A stretch of 64,000 bases of DNA from Glandiceps talaboti (lineage: Eukaryota; Hemichordata; Enteropneusta; Spengelidae). The DNA is taken from NCBI RefSeq assembly GCF_964340395.1, contig NC_135554.1:620001-684000 (forward strand), written 5' to 3'. Below are positions 35,934 to 47,450 of the stretch, piece by piece. Position numbers and translations under genes: made by a program. The stretch's first letter is position 1. Every line of letters begins with the position of its first letter. Below the pieces are notes generated by a model. That model saw only the letters and a list, made by a program, of their open reading frames with translations. It ran no database searches and was not told the origin of the DNA.

Positions 35934-36478
35934 AAATGTATTAATCGCCAGCTTAGTTTCTGTACGGCGACAATCCCAAGTACCTGGAAGAGTCATTCTC
36001 AGCCGTACATTACAGTGGTAACACTCGTTCATGTTCGATTACCTTTCACAAAGAAAACACAACGAAAAGGTTGAAGTGATCTTTTTTTTTTATTTCTTTT
36101 CATCACAACAACAAAATCTGCATGATCAAAAGTGTTGTAAACTAAACCAGAAAGAATTATCGCACTGGCTAAACTTCCCGATGAACTGGAGTAAGGTCCA
36201 AGCCTCGATAGTACGTGAGCAAATCGTCTCAAACTAGCGATACAACTTTCAAAATATAACTTGACATGTCTTCATTTGTTAGAGTTATACAATTCAAGAC
36301 GGGTTTTCACTCGAAAACAACAATTCTGTGAATAATGACACTCTGAACGCAGCGATTTCTCGGACGATGTTACCACTGTAACGTATGGCTGACAACGACT
36401 TGCTTCCGGGTTAGTCCCTCGTGCATCCGGGTACTTGGGATTGTCGCCGTATGGAAACTAAGAAAGATGGCGATTAAT
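35934..36478. mobile_element. 545-bp TIR element (MITE-like)
   Basis: The ends are inverse: TGTATTAATCGCCAGCTTAG and ACGGCGACAATCCCAAGTAC at the left, with their inverse complements at 36420-36478; GTTACCACTGTAACGTATGG at 36370 pairs with TACATTACAGTGGTAACAC at 36007. The arms are about 100 bp with some indels. No coding capacity. The target duplication is unclear. Confidence 0.8.
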
Positions 36479-37559
36479 ACATACATCGTCTGATATTTTA
36501 ATTTACAGTGTTTCTTGTTGCAGGCGCCTGTCAGCAGACTCGGCCATTTTTTTTTTCATCATTCCATTGTATTTAAACCTTGTACTTGACATTTCACAAT
36601 ATTTATAATTCTCAACAAAATACCTCAACATGCCTCACTTCGCTCGTACTCAAAGCAGCCCCGGTATGATCACTGATGACATGACGAGAGAGAACCTTTT
36701 CGGATTTAAATGTAAAACGGGGAAAGATACGCAAAACATAATGCAAAGTCTGAAGCCAAATTAAAGTTGTAATTATTTTAATTATTTTTACCTGCCAAAT
36801 ATTTGTATTTTGGAAATGGCAAGACACGTTCATGTCGTTTAACTTTACATGTGAACTGTCAGCCAATAAACAAAGTTTGGTCGATTCACAGTCGGCAGTG
36901 AGACTACTCTTGCATAACTTCAACCACATGCCTAGGCATGCCTTCCTTACGCAAGTTGTCTTAATTCTGGTTCACTGTCACTCCAAATTGCACGACAATA
37001 TAGAATTAATCACAAGTTACATGTTATCTGAAAACATCACACTTTTAAAGTGGGTCTGAAGTGTGATTTTAGTGAGTACCAAGAACGTCCTGTGTTGTTA
37101 CTTGCTGTGGAAAATCGCCCAGTCAAATGGGGTCAGCTTCAGCTTCTGGTCAAATCAGTCGTTTTCTACCGAAAATTACACAACGATCCTACTAAATTTA
37201 CTTGCCATAGTTATTTAAAACACATAAAAATCCACCTTTTTGTGAAATTTGTCAAACTTTCCGGTCCGTATTTAGGAAACTACTAGGGTAGTATGAGCGA
37301 AAAACCGGGTCAAGGTTTCAGGGCCTCAAGTATGTGTCCCAATTCATCGGAAAATTGGTATTCCTAAATGTAATTCCAAAATTTATGTTGCTGGTACGAA
37401 AGAAGAGATGTCAGTTGAGGTTTAGGCATTTACAGTATCTAAAATGGTGGACTCTAGTGAAAGTTATGGCGAGTTGAAAATACCAAAAAATAAGGCCCGT
37501 GACCAGCCATTAAAAGTGTAATAGTCGCAAACTGAAGGATAGAGTATGCAAATGAGGAT
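36479..37559. other. Intronic, no gene seen (36.5-37.6 kb)
   Basis: No recognisable exon or repeat. Confidence 0.45.
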
Positions 37560-39166
37560 GTTGCGGACTGGCTGATTATGTAGAAGGGGTGCAGAATTTG
37601 GATTTGAAGTTTACAACCCTGTTTCGAACAAACACTTGTCATTTGGGCACCCAATGCGTAGAATTATGACTATAGCACATATTACATTGCTTGTTTGACG
37701 TCAATAGTGTCTTTTGAAAAGTGGCAGTTTACTTAAAGTCTCGTCGACTGATTTCCAATATGGCGTCGGTCATAATGCTCATTAACATATTCATTTTTTT
37801 TTCAAATTACAAAAAAAAAATCATAAAAAATAAAAATGAAGACCTGCTGACTTGAAATTAACAAATCTAAGTAAGCTACCCTCTGTGCATCAACACACCA
37901 GATATCAAAGCAATCTGATAAGTAGTATTCGAGGAGATTATGAAAATGTCATTTTATGAAAAAAATACCACCAATGGTGTTGTAGCACAACTGTACAGTG
38001 TTTAAAAATGTTTATCCATATGGTAGTCCATGCTAACAATAAGTGAATGCTGAATGACTACCCAGTTGCCTATCCAACCATGTTGCTATCTTTATATGCT
38101 ATCATTTGGCTGTTGCTATGGGCGTGGTCATGTTGTTAGATATATTTGCATATATTTTTGTATGTTTTTGTTCACTTGTGTATGAATTCCTGATATTATC
38201 TTTGCAATACACATGATCATTTGGCTGTTGCTATGGGTGTGGTCTTGTTGCAAGGCATATTTACATACATTTTTTGAATGTTTATTCAATTGTCTATTAA
38301 TCCCCGTCGTTATCTTTGCAATATACATGATCATTTGGCTGTTGCTATGGGCGTGGTCTTGTTGCTGGGCACATTTGTATACATTTTTTGAATGTTCATT
38401 CATTTGCCTTTCTATTCCTGTTGTTATCTTTGCAATACACCTGATTATTGCGTTGTAGCTATGGGCGTGGTCTTGTTGCCAGGCAAATTTGCATACATTT
38501 TTTTAATGTTTATTCAATTGCCTATTAATCTCTGTTGTTATCTTTGTGAAATACATGACCGTTTGGCTGTTGCTATGGGCATGGTCATGGTTGCTAGGGT
38601 ATTTGCATACATTTTTTTTGAATGTTTACTCAATTGCCCACCAGATGATATTGTCATTTTACCAAAATATACTTCCATTTGGTTGTTGCTAAGGGCGTTG
38701 TCATGGTCGCTAGGGCCAATTTTGTCAAAATGTGCAGAATAACACTTTCAGAAACATCTCACCAAGTTTCAGACTCGGTGACCAAGTACTTTTTGAGACA
38801 TAAGTTTTTGACCAAAATTGCCCAATTTGCTCAGTAGTTTTGGAATTATAGATTTTTAACCAAAAAGACACATTTTTAGCCCTAATTTGCATATCACTGA
38901 TGGAATCATCATGTCATGAACAAATCTTACTTTACACCCCCTTAAGAATGTTCCCACCAAATTTCGCACCAATCTGCCCAGTAGTTTCTGAGTTTAAGGT
39001 TTTTGACCAAAAATCACATTTTTTGACTCAAATCACACACCTGTGATGCGATCATTTTGATTTGAACAATTTCCCAACTAGACACCCAAGGTAATGGACC
39101 CATCAAATATCATGGCAATCGGTTCAGCGGTTTTTGACTTTAAGTTGTTCACACACACACACACAT

Positions 39167-39205
<39 letters not shown>

Positions 39206-40290
39206 GACAGACAGACGCCGGGCGATCCCTATAGCACTACTGAACAAGTTCAGTTGTGCTAAAAATCATAAAAAATTTAAAATGGCACAGATCAACTTGG
39301 CATGAACAAATCTGAATAGCCTCCCCCAAGGGAACATGCACACCAAATATCGAAGAATTCTGACTGTCACTTTCGGAGATGATGATGAAAATATAAAAAT
39401 TTGACGGACACCAATGATTCCACCTATACTCTATACCTTAATACAACCTATACCTAAAGCTACGCTTTCAGCTTTCGCTGACAGCGGAGCTAAAAAATCA
39501 TCCCCTATAGTGCTAGTGACAGGCAACTTTGTCAGCACATTCGGAACACCTACTGGAATGTACTATTCTATAGAAGGGGTGCAGAATTTGGATTTGTGCT
39601 GAAGTCTGCAACCCTGTTTCAAACAGACACTTGTAGGTGAGGGTGCATGATGTGTAGAATTCAGACTATATTACATTGCTTGTTGTCTGCCGTAAATGAT
39701 GTCTTTGAAAAATGGCTCTTTTTTCAGTGTAGTGGACTATGTTCAAATAGTGTTCAAAAATTCATTGTGTAGGATTTTCAGCAAAACTTAATTTCATCAA
39801 TCAAGAGTGCAACAAAATGTTCCACATTTCAATGACTAACAGTCATCTTAATCTGAGAATGAGGCAATGACCTAGTCTAGTGGACTGATTTCCAATATGG
39901 CATTGTCACAATGCTCATTTACATATTTCAACATTTTTCAAGAAATACAAAAAAATTCACTAAAAAATAGAAAAGAATGTGTGCTGACTTGAAATTCACA
40001 AATCTGAGTAAGCTACCCTCTGTGCATCAACACACCAGATATCAAAGCAATCTGACAAAAAGTATTTGAGGAGATGATGAAAATATCATTTTAGTCTTTA
40101 AAATTGAAAAAGAAAATGGTACAGATCAATTTGGCATGAGCAAATCTACCCCCACCTCCCACCCCCAGAACTTCCAGACCAAATATCAAAGTATTCTGTC
40201 AGTTTCTGGGAAGATGAACATAAAAATAAGGTGACGGATGAAAGACAGATGGCGATGAAGATTCAACCTAACCCTTAAGCTCTGTTCAGC
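37560..40290 (+). repeat. Two copies of a dispersed repeat, one split by HINE copy E
   Basis: GAAGGGGTGCAGAATTTGGA begins matching blocks at about 37583 and 39573. Both include CTGATTTCCAATATGGC and GTAAGCTACCCTCTGTGCAT. The first copy is cut after CATTTTATGAAA by the HINE-like element and resumes at 39267 with AAAATGGCACAGATCAACTT. The second copy is uninterrupted at the same place (about 40090-40130, AAAATGGTACAGATCAATTT). This is a filled/empty site pair. Confidence 0.8.
37966..39266 (+). mobile_element. HINE-like element, copy E, full-length reference copy
   Basis: Structure from 5' to 3': ATACCACCAATGGTGTTGTAG; TAGCACAACTGTAC (37982-37995); about five ~112-bp monomers with GGCTGTTGCTATGGGCGTGG; a 3' half of GACCAAAA, CTAATTTGCATATCACTGAT and CCCAGTAGTTTCTGAGTTTA blocks; CA and GACA repeats (39150-39215); and a terminal hairpin at 39232-39261 (TAGCACTACTGAAC, AA, GTTCAGTTGTGCTA), then AAAAATC. 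The 5' tag repeats the inverse of the hairpin's right arm. A tandem-repeat core, 3' hairpin and 5' sequence related to a hairpin arm are features described for Helentron-associated elements. No protein is encoded. Confidence 0.85.
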
Positions 40291-40915
40291 TAAACACTTA
40301 AATACAGCAACAGATCTTTCACTGCATACATGTCGAATGGTTGGGTAACCGCGGTAACCTCTATCATGCATAAGTTTGAGTGCATTCAGATGGCTCATCC
40401 GATATACGTAGTATTTATGGAACATTTTGTATTTTGATAGATTTTTAACTCCTATAGCACTGTCTTTGTGGTACACATGGTTTGCGGATTCAATCAATCC
40501 GATGCAACCAACATTTTTATTTTGGACTCATACTGTTAACACTACATGTAAACAAACTAAAGGCTGTGTAAATTCCAAATACATAGACCTCCACAAAATA
40601 AAGTTTCACAAGAGTCTACAGCCTGATTTTTTAGTGAAAATGTCAGCGACCACAGAGAGTGACAAATTTACGACTTTTATTGTGCTTTTATTGAAAGAAT
40701 AATCAACATTGCGATAATTATATCATCAACAGAGTTAAAACAATTTTCTGAAGTGCAAACCCTTTGGTGTGTGTAAGTTCAGCATTCCTTTAAAAAAATT
40801 GGATATTGCACATCTGAGAAATTTAATGATGTATTACGGACAGATGGACACATGCAGGTACACATGCTCAGATGAACAGACAAATGGAGCCCATAGTAAT
40901 AGCACCCCCTTCAGG
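40291..40915. other. Intronic, no gene seen; G tract at its end
   Basis: No exon recognised. A G-rich tract (about 40917-40940) immediately precedes the next minisatellite and could form a quadruplex. Confidence 0.5.
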
Positions 40916-40967
40916 GAGGGGGGTGGGGGGGGGGGGGGGGCTAAAAAAAACTCATTGTGTGACTGAT

Positions 40968-41665
40968 ACTGGTACTCAGCCAATCATGGCCCTCACTATT
41001 GGTACTCAGCCAATCATGGCCCTCACTACCGGTACTCAGCCAATCATGGCCCTCACTACCGGTACTCAGCCAATCATGGCCCTCACTACAGGTACTCAGC
41101 CAATCATGGCCCTCACTACCGGTACTCAGCCAATCATGGCCCTCACTACCGGCACTCAGCCAATCATGGCCCTCACTACCGGCACTCAGCCAATCATGGC
41201 CCTCACTACCGGTACTCAGCCAATCATGGCCCTCACTACCGGTACTCAGCCAATCATGGCCCTCACTACCAGTACTCAGCCAATCATGGCCCTCACTACT
41301 GGTACTCAGCCAATCATGGCCCTCACTACCGGTACTCAGCCAATCATGGCCCTCACTACAGATACTCAGCCAATCATGGCCCTCACTATTGGTACTCAGC
41401 CAATCATGGCCCTCACTACCGGTACTCAGCCAATCATGGCCCTCACTACCGGTACTCAGCCAATCATGGCCCTCACTACCGGTACTCAGCCAATCATGGC
41501 CCTCACTACCGGTACTCAGCCAATCATGGCCCTCACTACCGGTACTCAGCCAATCATGGCCCTCACTACCGGTACTCAGCCAATCATGGCCCTCACTACC
41601 GGTACTCAGCCAATCATGGCCCTCACTACTGGTACTCAGCCAATCATGGCCCTTACTACCGGTTG
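40968..41665. repeat. 30-bp GC-rich minisatellite
   Basis: About 23 copies of GGTACTCAGCCAATCATGGC plus CCTCACTACC. Units are very similar; variants are CTATT, CTACA and GGCACT. Two plus frames are open throughout only because 30 is a multiple of three. It ends about 80 bp from the SPATA6-like exon at 41744. Confidence 0.95.
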
Positions 41666-41743
41666 CAACATTTTATCTTTCTTATAACTGGAATATGGAT
41701 TAATAACTTTTAAAGGTTAAAGGTTAGAGTTGAGATAACATAC

Positions 41744-41807
41744 CTTCAGTGTCATCACTCAGTTCTGTCGTACTACTACTTAAAGACACCTCTGGTTCTC
41801 TGATAGC
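41744..41807 (-). CDS. SPATA6: SPATA6-like, 64-bp exon
   Basis: Acceptor TTTTACCACAG and donor GAAG|GTATGT. Only one frame is open: AIREPEVSLSSSTTELSDDT plus Glu shared with the next exon. It starts in phase 0 and ends with one extra base, exactly what the 28341-28642 exon needs. The sequence is acidic/Ser-rich with no domain, so the assignment relies on splice sites and phase. It is wedged between a 30-bp array (ending 41665) and a 42-bp array (starting about 42004). Confidence 0.65.
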
Positions 41808-42003
41808 CTGTGGTAAAAAAAAAAAATCCACTGTAAACTCAAGTAAAGCAACTCACTCTTTCACTACTGTCTTGTTCACTTCCACCACTGCACTACTGTG
41901 TTTATAGGTGAGCATTGTCATTGAAAATGATAAAGGTTACTGCCAGCTACAATTTACACTCTATTTCAACAACAGGCAACAGGCAACATTATGGGGTGCC
42001 AAT

Positions 42004-42300
42004 TTATATAGCAATCCATACTGTAATACAGTGGAGTACTCTAATGCATATAGCAATCCATACTGTAATACAGTGGAGTACTCTAATGCATATAGCAATC
42101 CATACTGTAATACAGTGGAGTACTCTAATGCATATAGCAATCCATACTGTAATACAGTGGAGTACTCTAATGCATATAGCAATCCATACTGTAATACAGT
42201 GGAGTACTCTAATGCATATAGCAATCCATACTGTAATACAGTGGAGTACTCTAATGTAAAAAGCAATCCATACTCTAATACAGTGGAGTACTCTAATTTC
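42004..42300. repeat. 42-bp minisatellite, seven units
   Basis: Unit: GCAATCCATACTGTAATACA then GTGGAGTACTCTAATGCATATA. The last unit has drifted. Open frames on both strands follow from the 14-codon period and are not genes. Confidence 0.95.
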
Positions 42301-43020
42301 AAGTGATTTATATTTTTTCCAACATTTTAGCTTCACTTTTTAGACAACCGAAAGTATCAGAAAACAAGTCCATGTACTTTCTTTCACCTCCATATAAGAT
42401 TCCATCTATTAAATATTTTGTTTGCCTTCCATGAATTTCTTCAAAACCTACCAGGTAGACATGGAATAAAAAACAATGCATGCATGTCATGCAAAATTAA
42501 CTTTTCTGTTGAGGCCACATCTTGTATGTTATTATTAGCTGTCATAAACACTGTATTGCATTACATTGTTTTCATTGTAACAAGCATTCTCACCTCCAAG
42601 TATTGTGTTGTTGACATACATTGTAGCTTAATTACATGATATAATCCTGTATAATACTTCCTTCTAGTATTTTTATTGATGGTTTGTCAGTATTACACCA
42701 AAATAATTGATTTTAAATGATATCTCGGAAAAAAGAATTGCTATGACTCTACTTTTGATAAAGTTCCTAATTCACAATGATTTCAAGTATTGTGCAGCTA
42801 TGTTTGTTCTCAGAATCCATGTCTCATAATGGTAGTGATCAATTACAAGAAATTCATTCCTAATTTTGTGGAGAATGGGAAGACCTGACACGGGATTGTA
42901 GTTCTTCTCATCTGACACTAATCATTCAGGTAATTGTAGATTGAAGTACCTTAAGTACATTCTGGATTTTAAAAAATACATTCAAAGAAGAATCAAAATT
43001 TAGACTTTAAGTAAATTGAA
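42301..43020. other. Intronic, no gene seen
   Basis: AT-rich spacer between two minisatellites. No exon recognised. Confidence 0.5.
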
Positions 43021-44940
43021 CAGTATTAGGGTGTGAATGTGATGATGTCATAATAGCTTTTTAGTTTAGGGTGTGAATGTGATGATATCATAATAGCTTT
43101 TTAGTTTAGGGTGTGAATGTGATGATTTCATAATAGCTGTATAGTTTAGGGTGTGAATGTGATAATTTCATAATAGCTTTTTAGTTTAGGGTGTGAATGT
43201 GATGATTTCATAATAGCTGTATAGTTTAGGGTGTGAATGTGATGATTTCATAATAGCTTTTTAGTTTAGGGTGTGAATGTGATGATTTCATAATAGCTTT
43301 TTAGTTTAGGGTGTGAATGTGATCATTTCATAATAGCTGTATAGTTTAGGGTGTGAATGTGATGATATCATAATAGCTGTTTAGTTTAGGGTGTGAATGT
43401 GATAATTTCATAATAGCTTTTTAGTTTAGGGTGTGAATGTGATGATTTCATAATAGCTGTATAGTTTAGGGTGTGAATGTGATGATTTCATAATAGCTTT
43501 TTAGTTTAGGGTGTGAATGTGATGATTTCATAATAGCTTTTTAGTTTAGGGTGTGAATGTGATGATATCATAATAGCTGTCTAGTTTAGGGTGTGAATGT
43601 GATCATTTCATAATAGCTTTTTAGTTTAGGGTGTGAATGTGATGATTTCATAATAGCTGTATAGTTTAGGGTGTGAATGTGATAATTTCATAATAGCTTT
43701 TTAGTTTAGGGTGTGAATGTGATGATATCATAATAGCTGTCTAGTTTAGGGTGTGAATGTGATCATTTCATAATAGCTGTCTAGTTTAGGGTGTGAATGT
43801 GATGATTTCATAATAGCTGTATAGTTTAGGGTGTGAATGTGATGATGTCATAATAGCTGTATAGTTTAGGGTGTGAATGTGATAATTTCATAATAGCTTT
43901 TTAGTTTAGGGTGTGAATGTGATGATTTCATAATAGCTGTATAGTTTAGGGTGTGAATGTGATGATTTCATAATAGCTTTTTAGTTTAGGGTGTGAATGT
44001 GATCATTTCATAATAGCTGTATAGTTTAGGGTGTGAATGTGATGATTTCATAATAGCTTTTTAGTTTAGGGTGTGAATGTGATGATTTCATAATAGCTGT
44101 ATAGTTTAGGGTGTGAATGTGATAATTTCATAATAGCTTTTTAGTTTAGGGTGTGAATGTGATGATGTCATAATAGCTGTCTAGTTTAGGGTGTGAATGT
44201 GATAATTTCATAATAACTTTTTAGTTTAGGGTGTGAATGTGATGATTTCATAATAGCTGTCTAGTTTAGGGTGTGAATGTGATAATTTCATAATAGCTTT
44301 TTAGTTTAGGGTGTGAATGTGATGATTTCATAATAGCTGTATAGTTTAGGGTGTGAATGTGATCATTTCATAATAGCTTTTTAGTTTAGGGTGTGAATGT
44401 GATGATGTCATAATAGCTGTCTAGTTTAGGGTGTGAATGTGATGATTTCATAATAGCTGTTTAGTTTAGGGTGTGAATGTGATGATTTCATAATAGCTTT
44501 TTAGTTTAGGGTGTGAATGTGATCATTTCATAATAGCTGTTTAGTTTAGGGTGTGAATGTGATCATTTCATAATAGCTGTTTAGTTTAGGGTGTGAATGT
44601 GATCATTTCATAATAGCTGTCCAGTGAACAGTATTGGTAATAAGTTTAGGGTGTGAATGTGATAATTTCATAATAGCTGTTTAGTTTAGGGTGTGAATGT
44701 GATCATTTCATAATAGCTGTTTAGTTTAGGGTGTGAATGTGATGATTTCATAATAGCTGTATAGTTTAGGGTGTGAATGTGATGATTTCATAATAGCTGT
44801 ATAGTTTAGGGTGTGAATGTGATGATTTCATAATAGCTGTCCAGTGAACAGTATTGGTAACGAGTTTAGGGTGTGAATGTGATGATTTCATAATATCTGT
44901 CTAGTGAACAGTAGCTGTCCAGTGAACAGTATTGGTAGTG
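43021..44940. repeat. 40-bp minisatellite with ordered variants
   Basis: About 47 units of AGTTTAGGGTGTGAATGTGA, then TGATTTCATAATAGCTTTTT. Variable sites are GATG/GATA/GATC, ATTTCA/ATATCA/ATGTCA, and AGCTTTTTAG/AGCTGTATAG/AGCTGTCTAG. Near the right end CCAGTGAACAGTATTGGTAA interrupts the array at about 44621, 44841 and 44918; the first two are 220 bp apart. Each unit includes TTTAGGG, but this is not telomeric DNA because the period is 40. Confidence 0.95.
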
Positions 44941-45822
44941 AGTGTAGGCTTGGACCACTTTAGAGAACAGACTAGCAATAACTATTGTATTAAGTGTGAA
45001 TAGGGCTCTTAATTCCTCTTCCTACTGTCACTGTCACCTTTCAAGCATGCATTGTCTTTTGTTTTAAAGTCGCCCTGAAGACTGTCAAACGTTGTGCAAA
45101 ATGATACTTTGGGTCTATATGTTTTAAAACATTTGTGCAATTGACTCGAAGAGTTTCTATTGGAAAAGCTGAAAGGTTACTAGGTGTAGTCTATGACTGG
45201 AAATGAAGACTGTTAAGCAGTCAGAATCAAAATCACTGCAGATTCATATGAGTTATGCGATGTTGAAGTTGCTTGTCCATAGCACCCTTTATTTATGAAT
45301 ATATAATAAGTGATTATTAAAAGGATTTTGACACGTGAATTCAAATATTGTGAGGTTATTGGGTTTTTTCCCCGGGTTGGTCAGAACATGAATTATTGAA
45401 TCGTCCATTGCTGCTCCTTTGTACATACGCTACTCTTTGCTGTAAGTTCTTTTGAAAAATGGATACAACTTTAGGCAAGGGATTAGAATAAACTACACTG
45501 ACTCTAATGCCCTTGCTTTTTGCCAGGGAATTGTTTTCTTCACCGCTTGATTGGTCGTGCATCTTCGATCATATCGTCGATATGGTCCTCCTTGTTCTCC
45601 AAGTCATAGAAGTCAGTTCTTAAAAAAAATTTGTTTCATTCAGTCATCCATATCTATCATTTCAATGTCAAAATCCACGTCAACAATGTGTTTGGTAACC
45701 TGATACAACTACTACAAGTACACATTACTCATGTATACTTTACTATAGTGCATACACAGGAACATGTTTTGAGATGTCTGACAGACTGTCAACTTCCAGT
45801 TGGGACGTTTCTCTGGCCCTAA
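44941..45822. other. Spacer with one unplaced exon-like segment
   Basis: On the minus strand 45544-45618 has an acceptor-like TTTTTTAAG and a weak donor CG|GTGAAG around the frame TDFYDLENKEDHIDDMIEDA. It would be phase 2 to phase 2, which does not fit the phase-0 intron here. It may be an exon remnant or chance. Confidence 0.3.
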
Positions 45823-46294
45823 CTGCAATAATTGTAGTGTTTGCTGTGATTTTTTAGGGCTTTTTCTTCTGTTTTTGCACTTCTTTTCATTCTGATGTTT
45901 ATTGGAATCAAATGCTACAATTCCTGCAATGTTAACTCAAATAGACGAGATCATGTGGAAAATATGAGTGAGATGTCAGCGTACTGCTCGTTTCAAAATA
46001 CTACATGCGTTGCTACATTTGCCGATTTTCACGGAAACTGGGGTACCTCTGAACAATTCTTGGGTCTTGAAGGCTCTGCAAATAATGTTGGAGTTAGGAA
46101 ATGTCTGATTTTTTGGCAGGTAAGGCGTAATTTAGCAGAAAAATTCACCCAACTTAACAATTCTGAATCTGAATTGCTTCTGTCCATTTGTATTTAGTAG
46201 AGTTTGCTTCCAGTTAAACATCGGAATATAAAAAAGTACAAAAACAGAAGAAAAAGCCCTCAAACAAACATCAAATGCTACAATTATTGCTACT
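45823..46294. mobile_element. ~470-bp TIR element
   Basis: GCAATAATTGTAG at the left and CTACAATTATTGC at the right are exact inverses. The ~75-bp arms also share AGGGCTTTTTCTTCTGTTTT with its inverse, and CTGATGTTT with AAACATCGG. A related partial copy in opposite orientation lies at about 53340-53572 inside the ISL2EU-like element (CAGTCAAACATCGGAA; TAGTACGCTAACATCTCACT). No meaningful coding capacity. Confidence 0.8.
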
Positions 46295-46376
46295 ACTCTT
46301 GCCCATCTTCACACCAAGTGAAAAGCCGCATTTCTAGTCTGTTCTCTATAGTGGTCTGAGGTTTAGGGTGTGATGG

Positions 46377-47162
46377 TGCATCTAAGTATACATGTATGTA
46401 ACACGGGGTGTGCACATCATTCAATCAGATCTAAGTATACACTTATGTAACAGGGGGTGTGCACATCATTCAATCAGATCTAAGTATACACTTATGTAAC
46501 AGGGGGTGTGCAGGTCATTCAATCAGATCTAAGTATACACTTATGTAACAGGGGGTGTGCACATCATTCAATCAGATCTAAGTATACACATGTGTAACAG
46601 GGGGAGTGCAGGTCAATCAATCAGATCTAAGTTTACATGTATGTAACACGGGGGTGTGCAGGTCATTCAATCTGATCTAAGTTTACATGTATGTAACACG
46701 GGGTGTGCACGTCATTCAATCTGATCTAAGTATACACTTATGTAACAGGGGGAGTGCAGGTCAATCAATCAGATCTAAGTTTACATGTATGTAACAGGGG
46801 GTGTGCAGGTCATTCAATCAGATCTAAGTATACACTTATGTAACAGGGGGTGTGCAGGTCAATCAATCAGATCTAAGTTTACATGTATGTAACAGGGGGT
46901 GTGCAGGTCATTCAATCAGATCTAAGTATACACTTATGTAACAGGGGGTGTGCAGGTCAATCAATCAGATCTAAGTTTACATGTATGTAACACGGGGGTG
47001 TGCACGTCATTCAATCTGATCTAAGTATACACTTATGTAACAGGGGGTGTGCAGGTCAATCAATCAGATCTAAGTATACACATGTAACGGGGTGTGCAGG
47101 TCAATCAATCAGATCTAAGTATACATGAATGTAACACGGGGTGCAGGTCATTCAATCAGATC
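46377..47162. repeat. 49-bp minisatellite
   Basis: About 16 units: GATCTAAGTATACACTTATG, TAACAGGGGGTGTGC, then ACATCATTCAATCA or AGGTCAATCAATCA. Alternation of TATACACTTATG and TTTACATGTATG units gives a two-unit pattern at about 46780-47000. There are no unique spacers, so this is not a CRISPR-type array. Confidence 0.95.
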
Positions 47163-47305
47163 TTTGTCAGGCACCCATAACAATGATAATATGTAGAATG
47201 TACATGCAGGTTCCGTTTTCTTCTTGTGTTCATCTTTGTCTGATATAGTTCTAACATCTCTAAATATTTAGGCAATATGAAAATTAGTCCTCCTTCAACC
47301 AATAG

Positions 47306-47450
47306 TACAGCCCTTCTCAAAATAGCGTTCAGGTTTTATTGTCAAACATGTTTGATATAGGCCACATTTAATCAAGTAACATCAACAACAAGTGAGTTAA
47401 GTACCCTCTGTCCGATAAGTGTACCTCCATGGGTGGTGCAGCCAGAGAAA
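47306..47450 (+). repeat. Left arm of inverted repeat
   Basis: AGCCCTTCTCAAAATAGCGT, TCAGGTTTTATTGTCAAACA and CAAGTAACATCAACA are repeated in inverse at 49465-49606. The arms are about 85-90% identical by eye and 2.0 kb apart. Confidence 0.8.

Noticed and set aside
40872-41703. Repetitive plus frames of 234 and 271 codons
   Set aside because: Product of the 30-bp minisatellite; both frames are equally open.
41908-42336. Four overlapping repetitive frames on both strands
   Set aside because: Product of the 42-bp minisatellite.
43021-44940. Interstitial telomeric sequence
   Set aside because: TTTAGGG occurs once per 40-bp unit and not as a tandem hexamer.
45544-45618. Extra SPATA6-like exon (TDFYDLENKEDHIDDM)
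   Set aside because: Phase 2/2 does not fit the phase-0 intron it lies in, and the donor is weak. Kept only as an unplaced exon-like segment.
46377-47162. CRISPR-like regular array
   Set aside because: Whole units repeat without unique spacers, in a metazoan context. It is a minisatellite.
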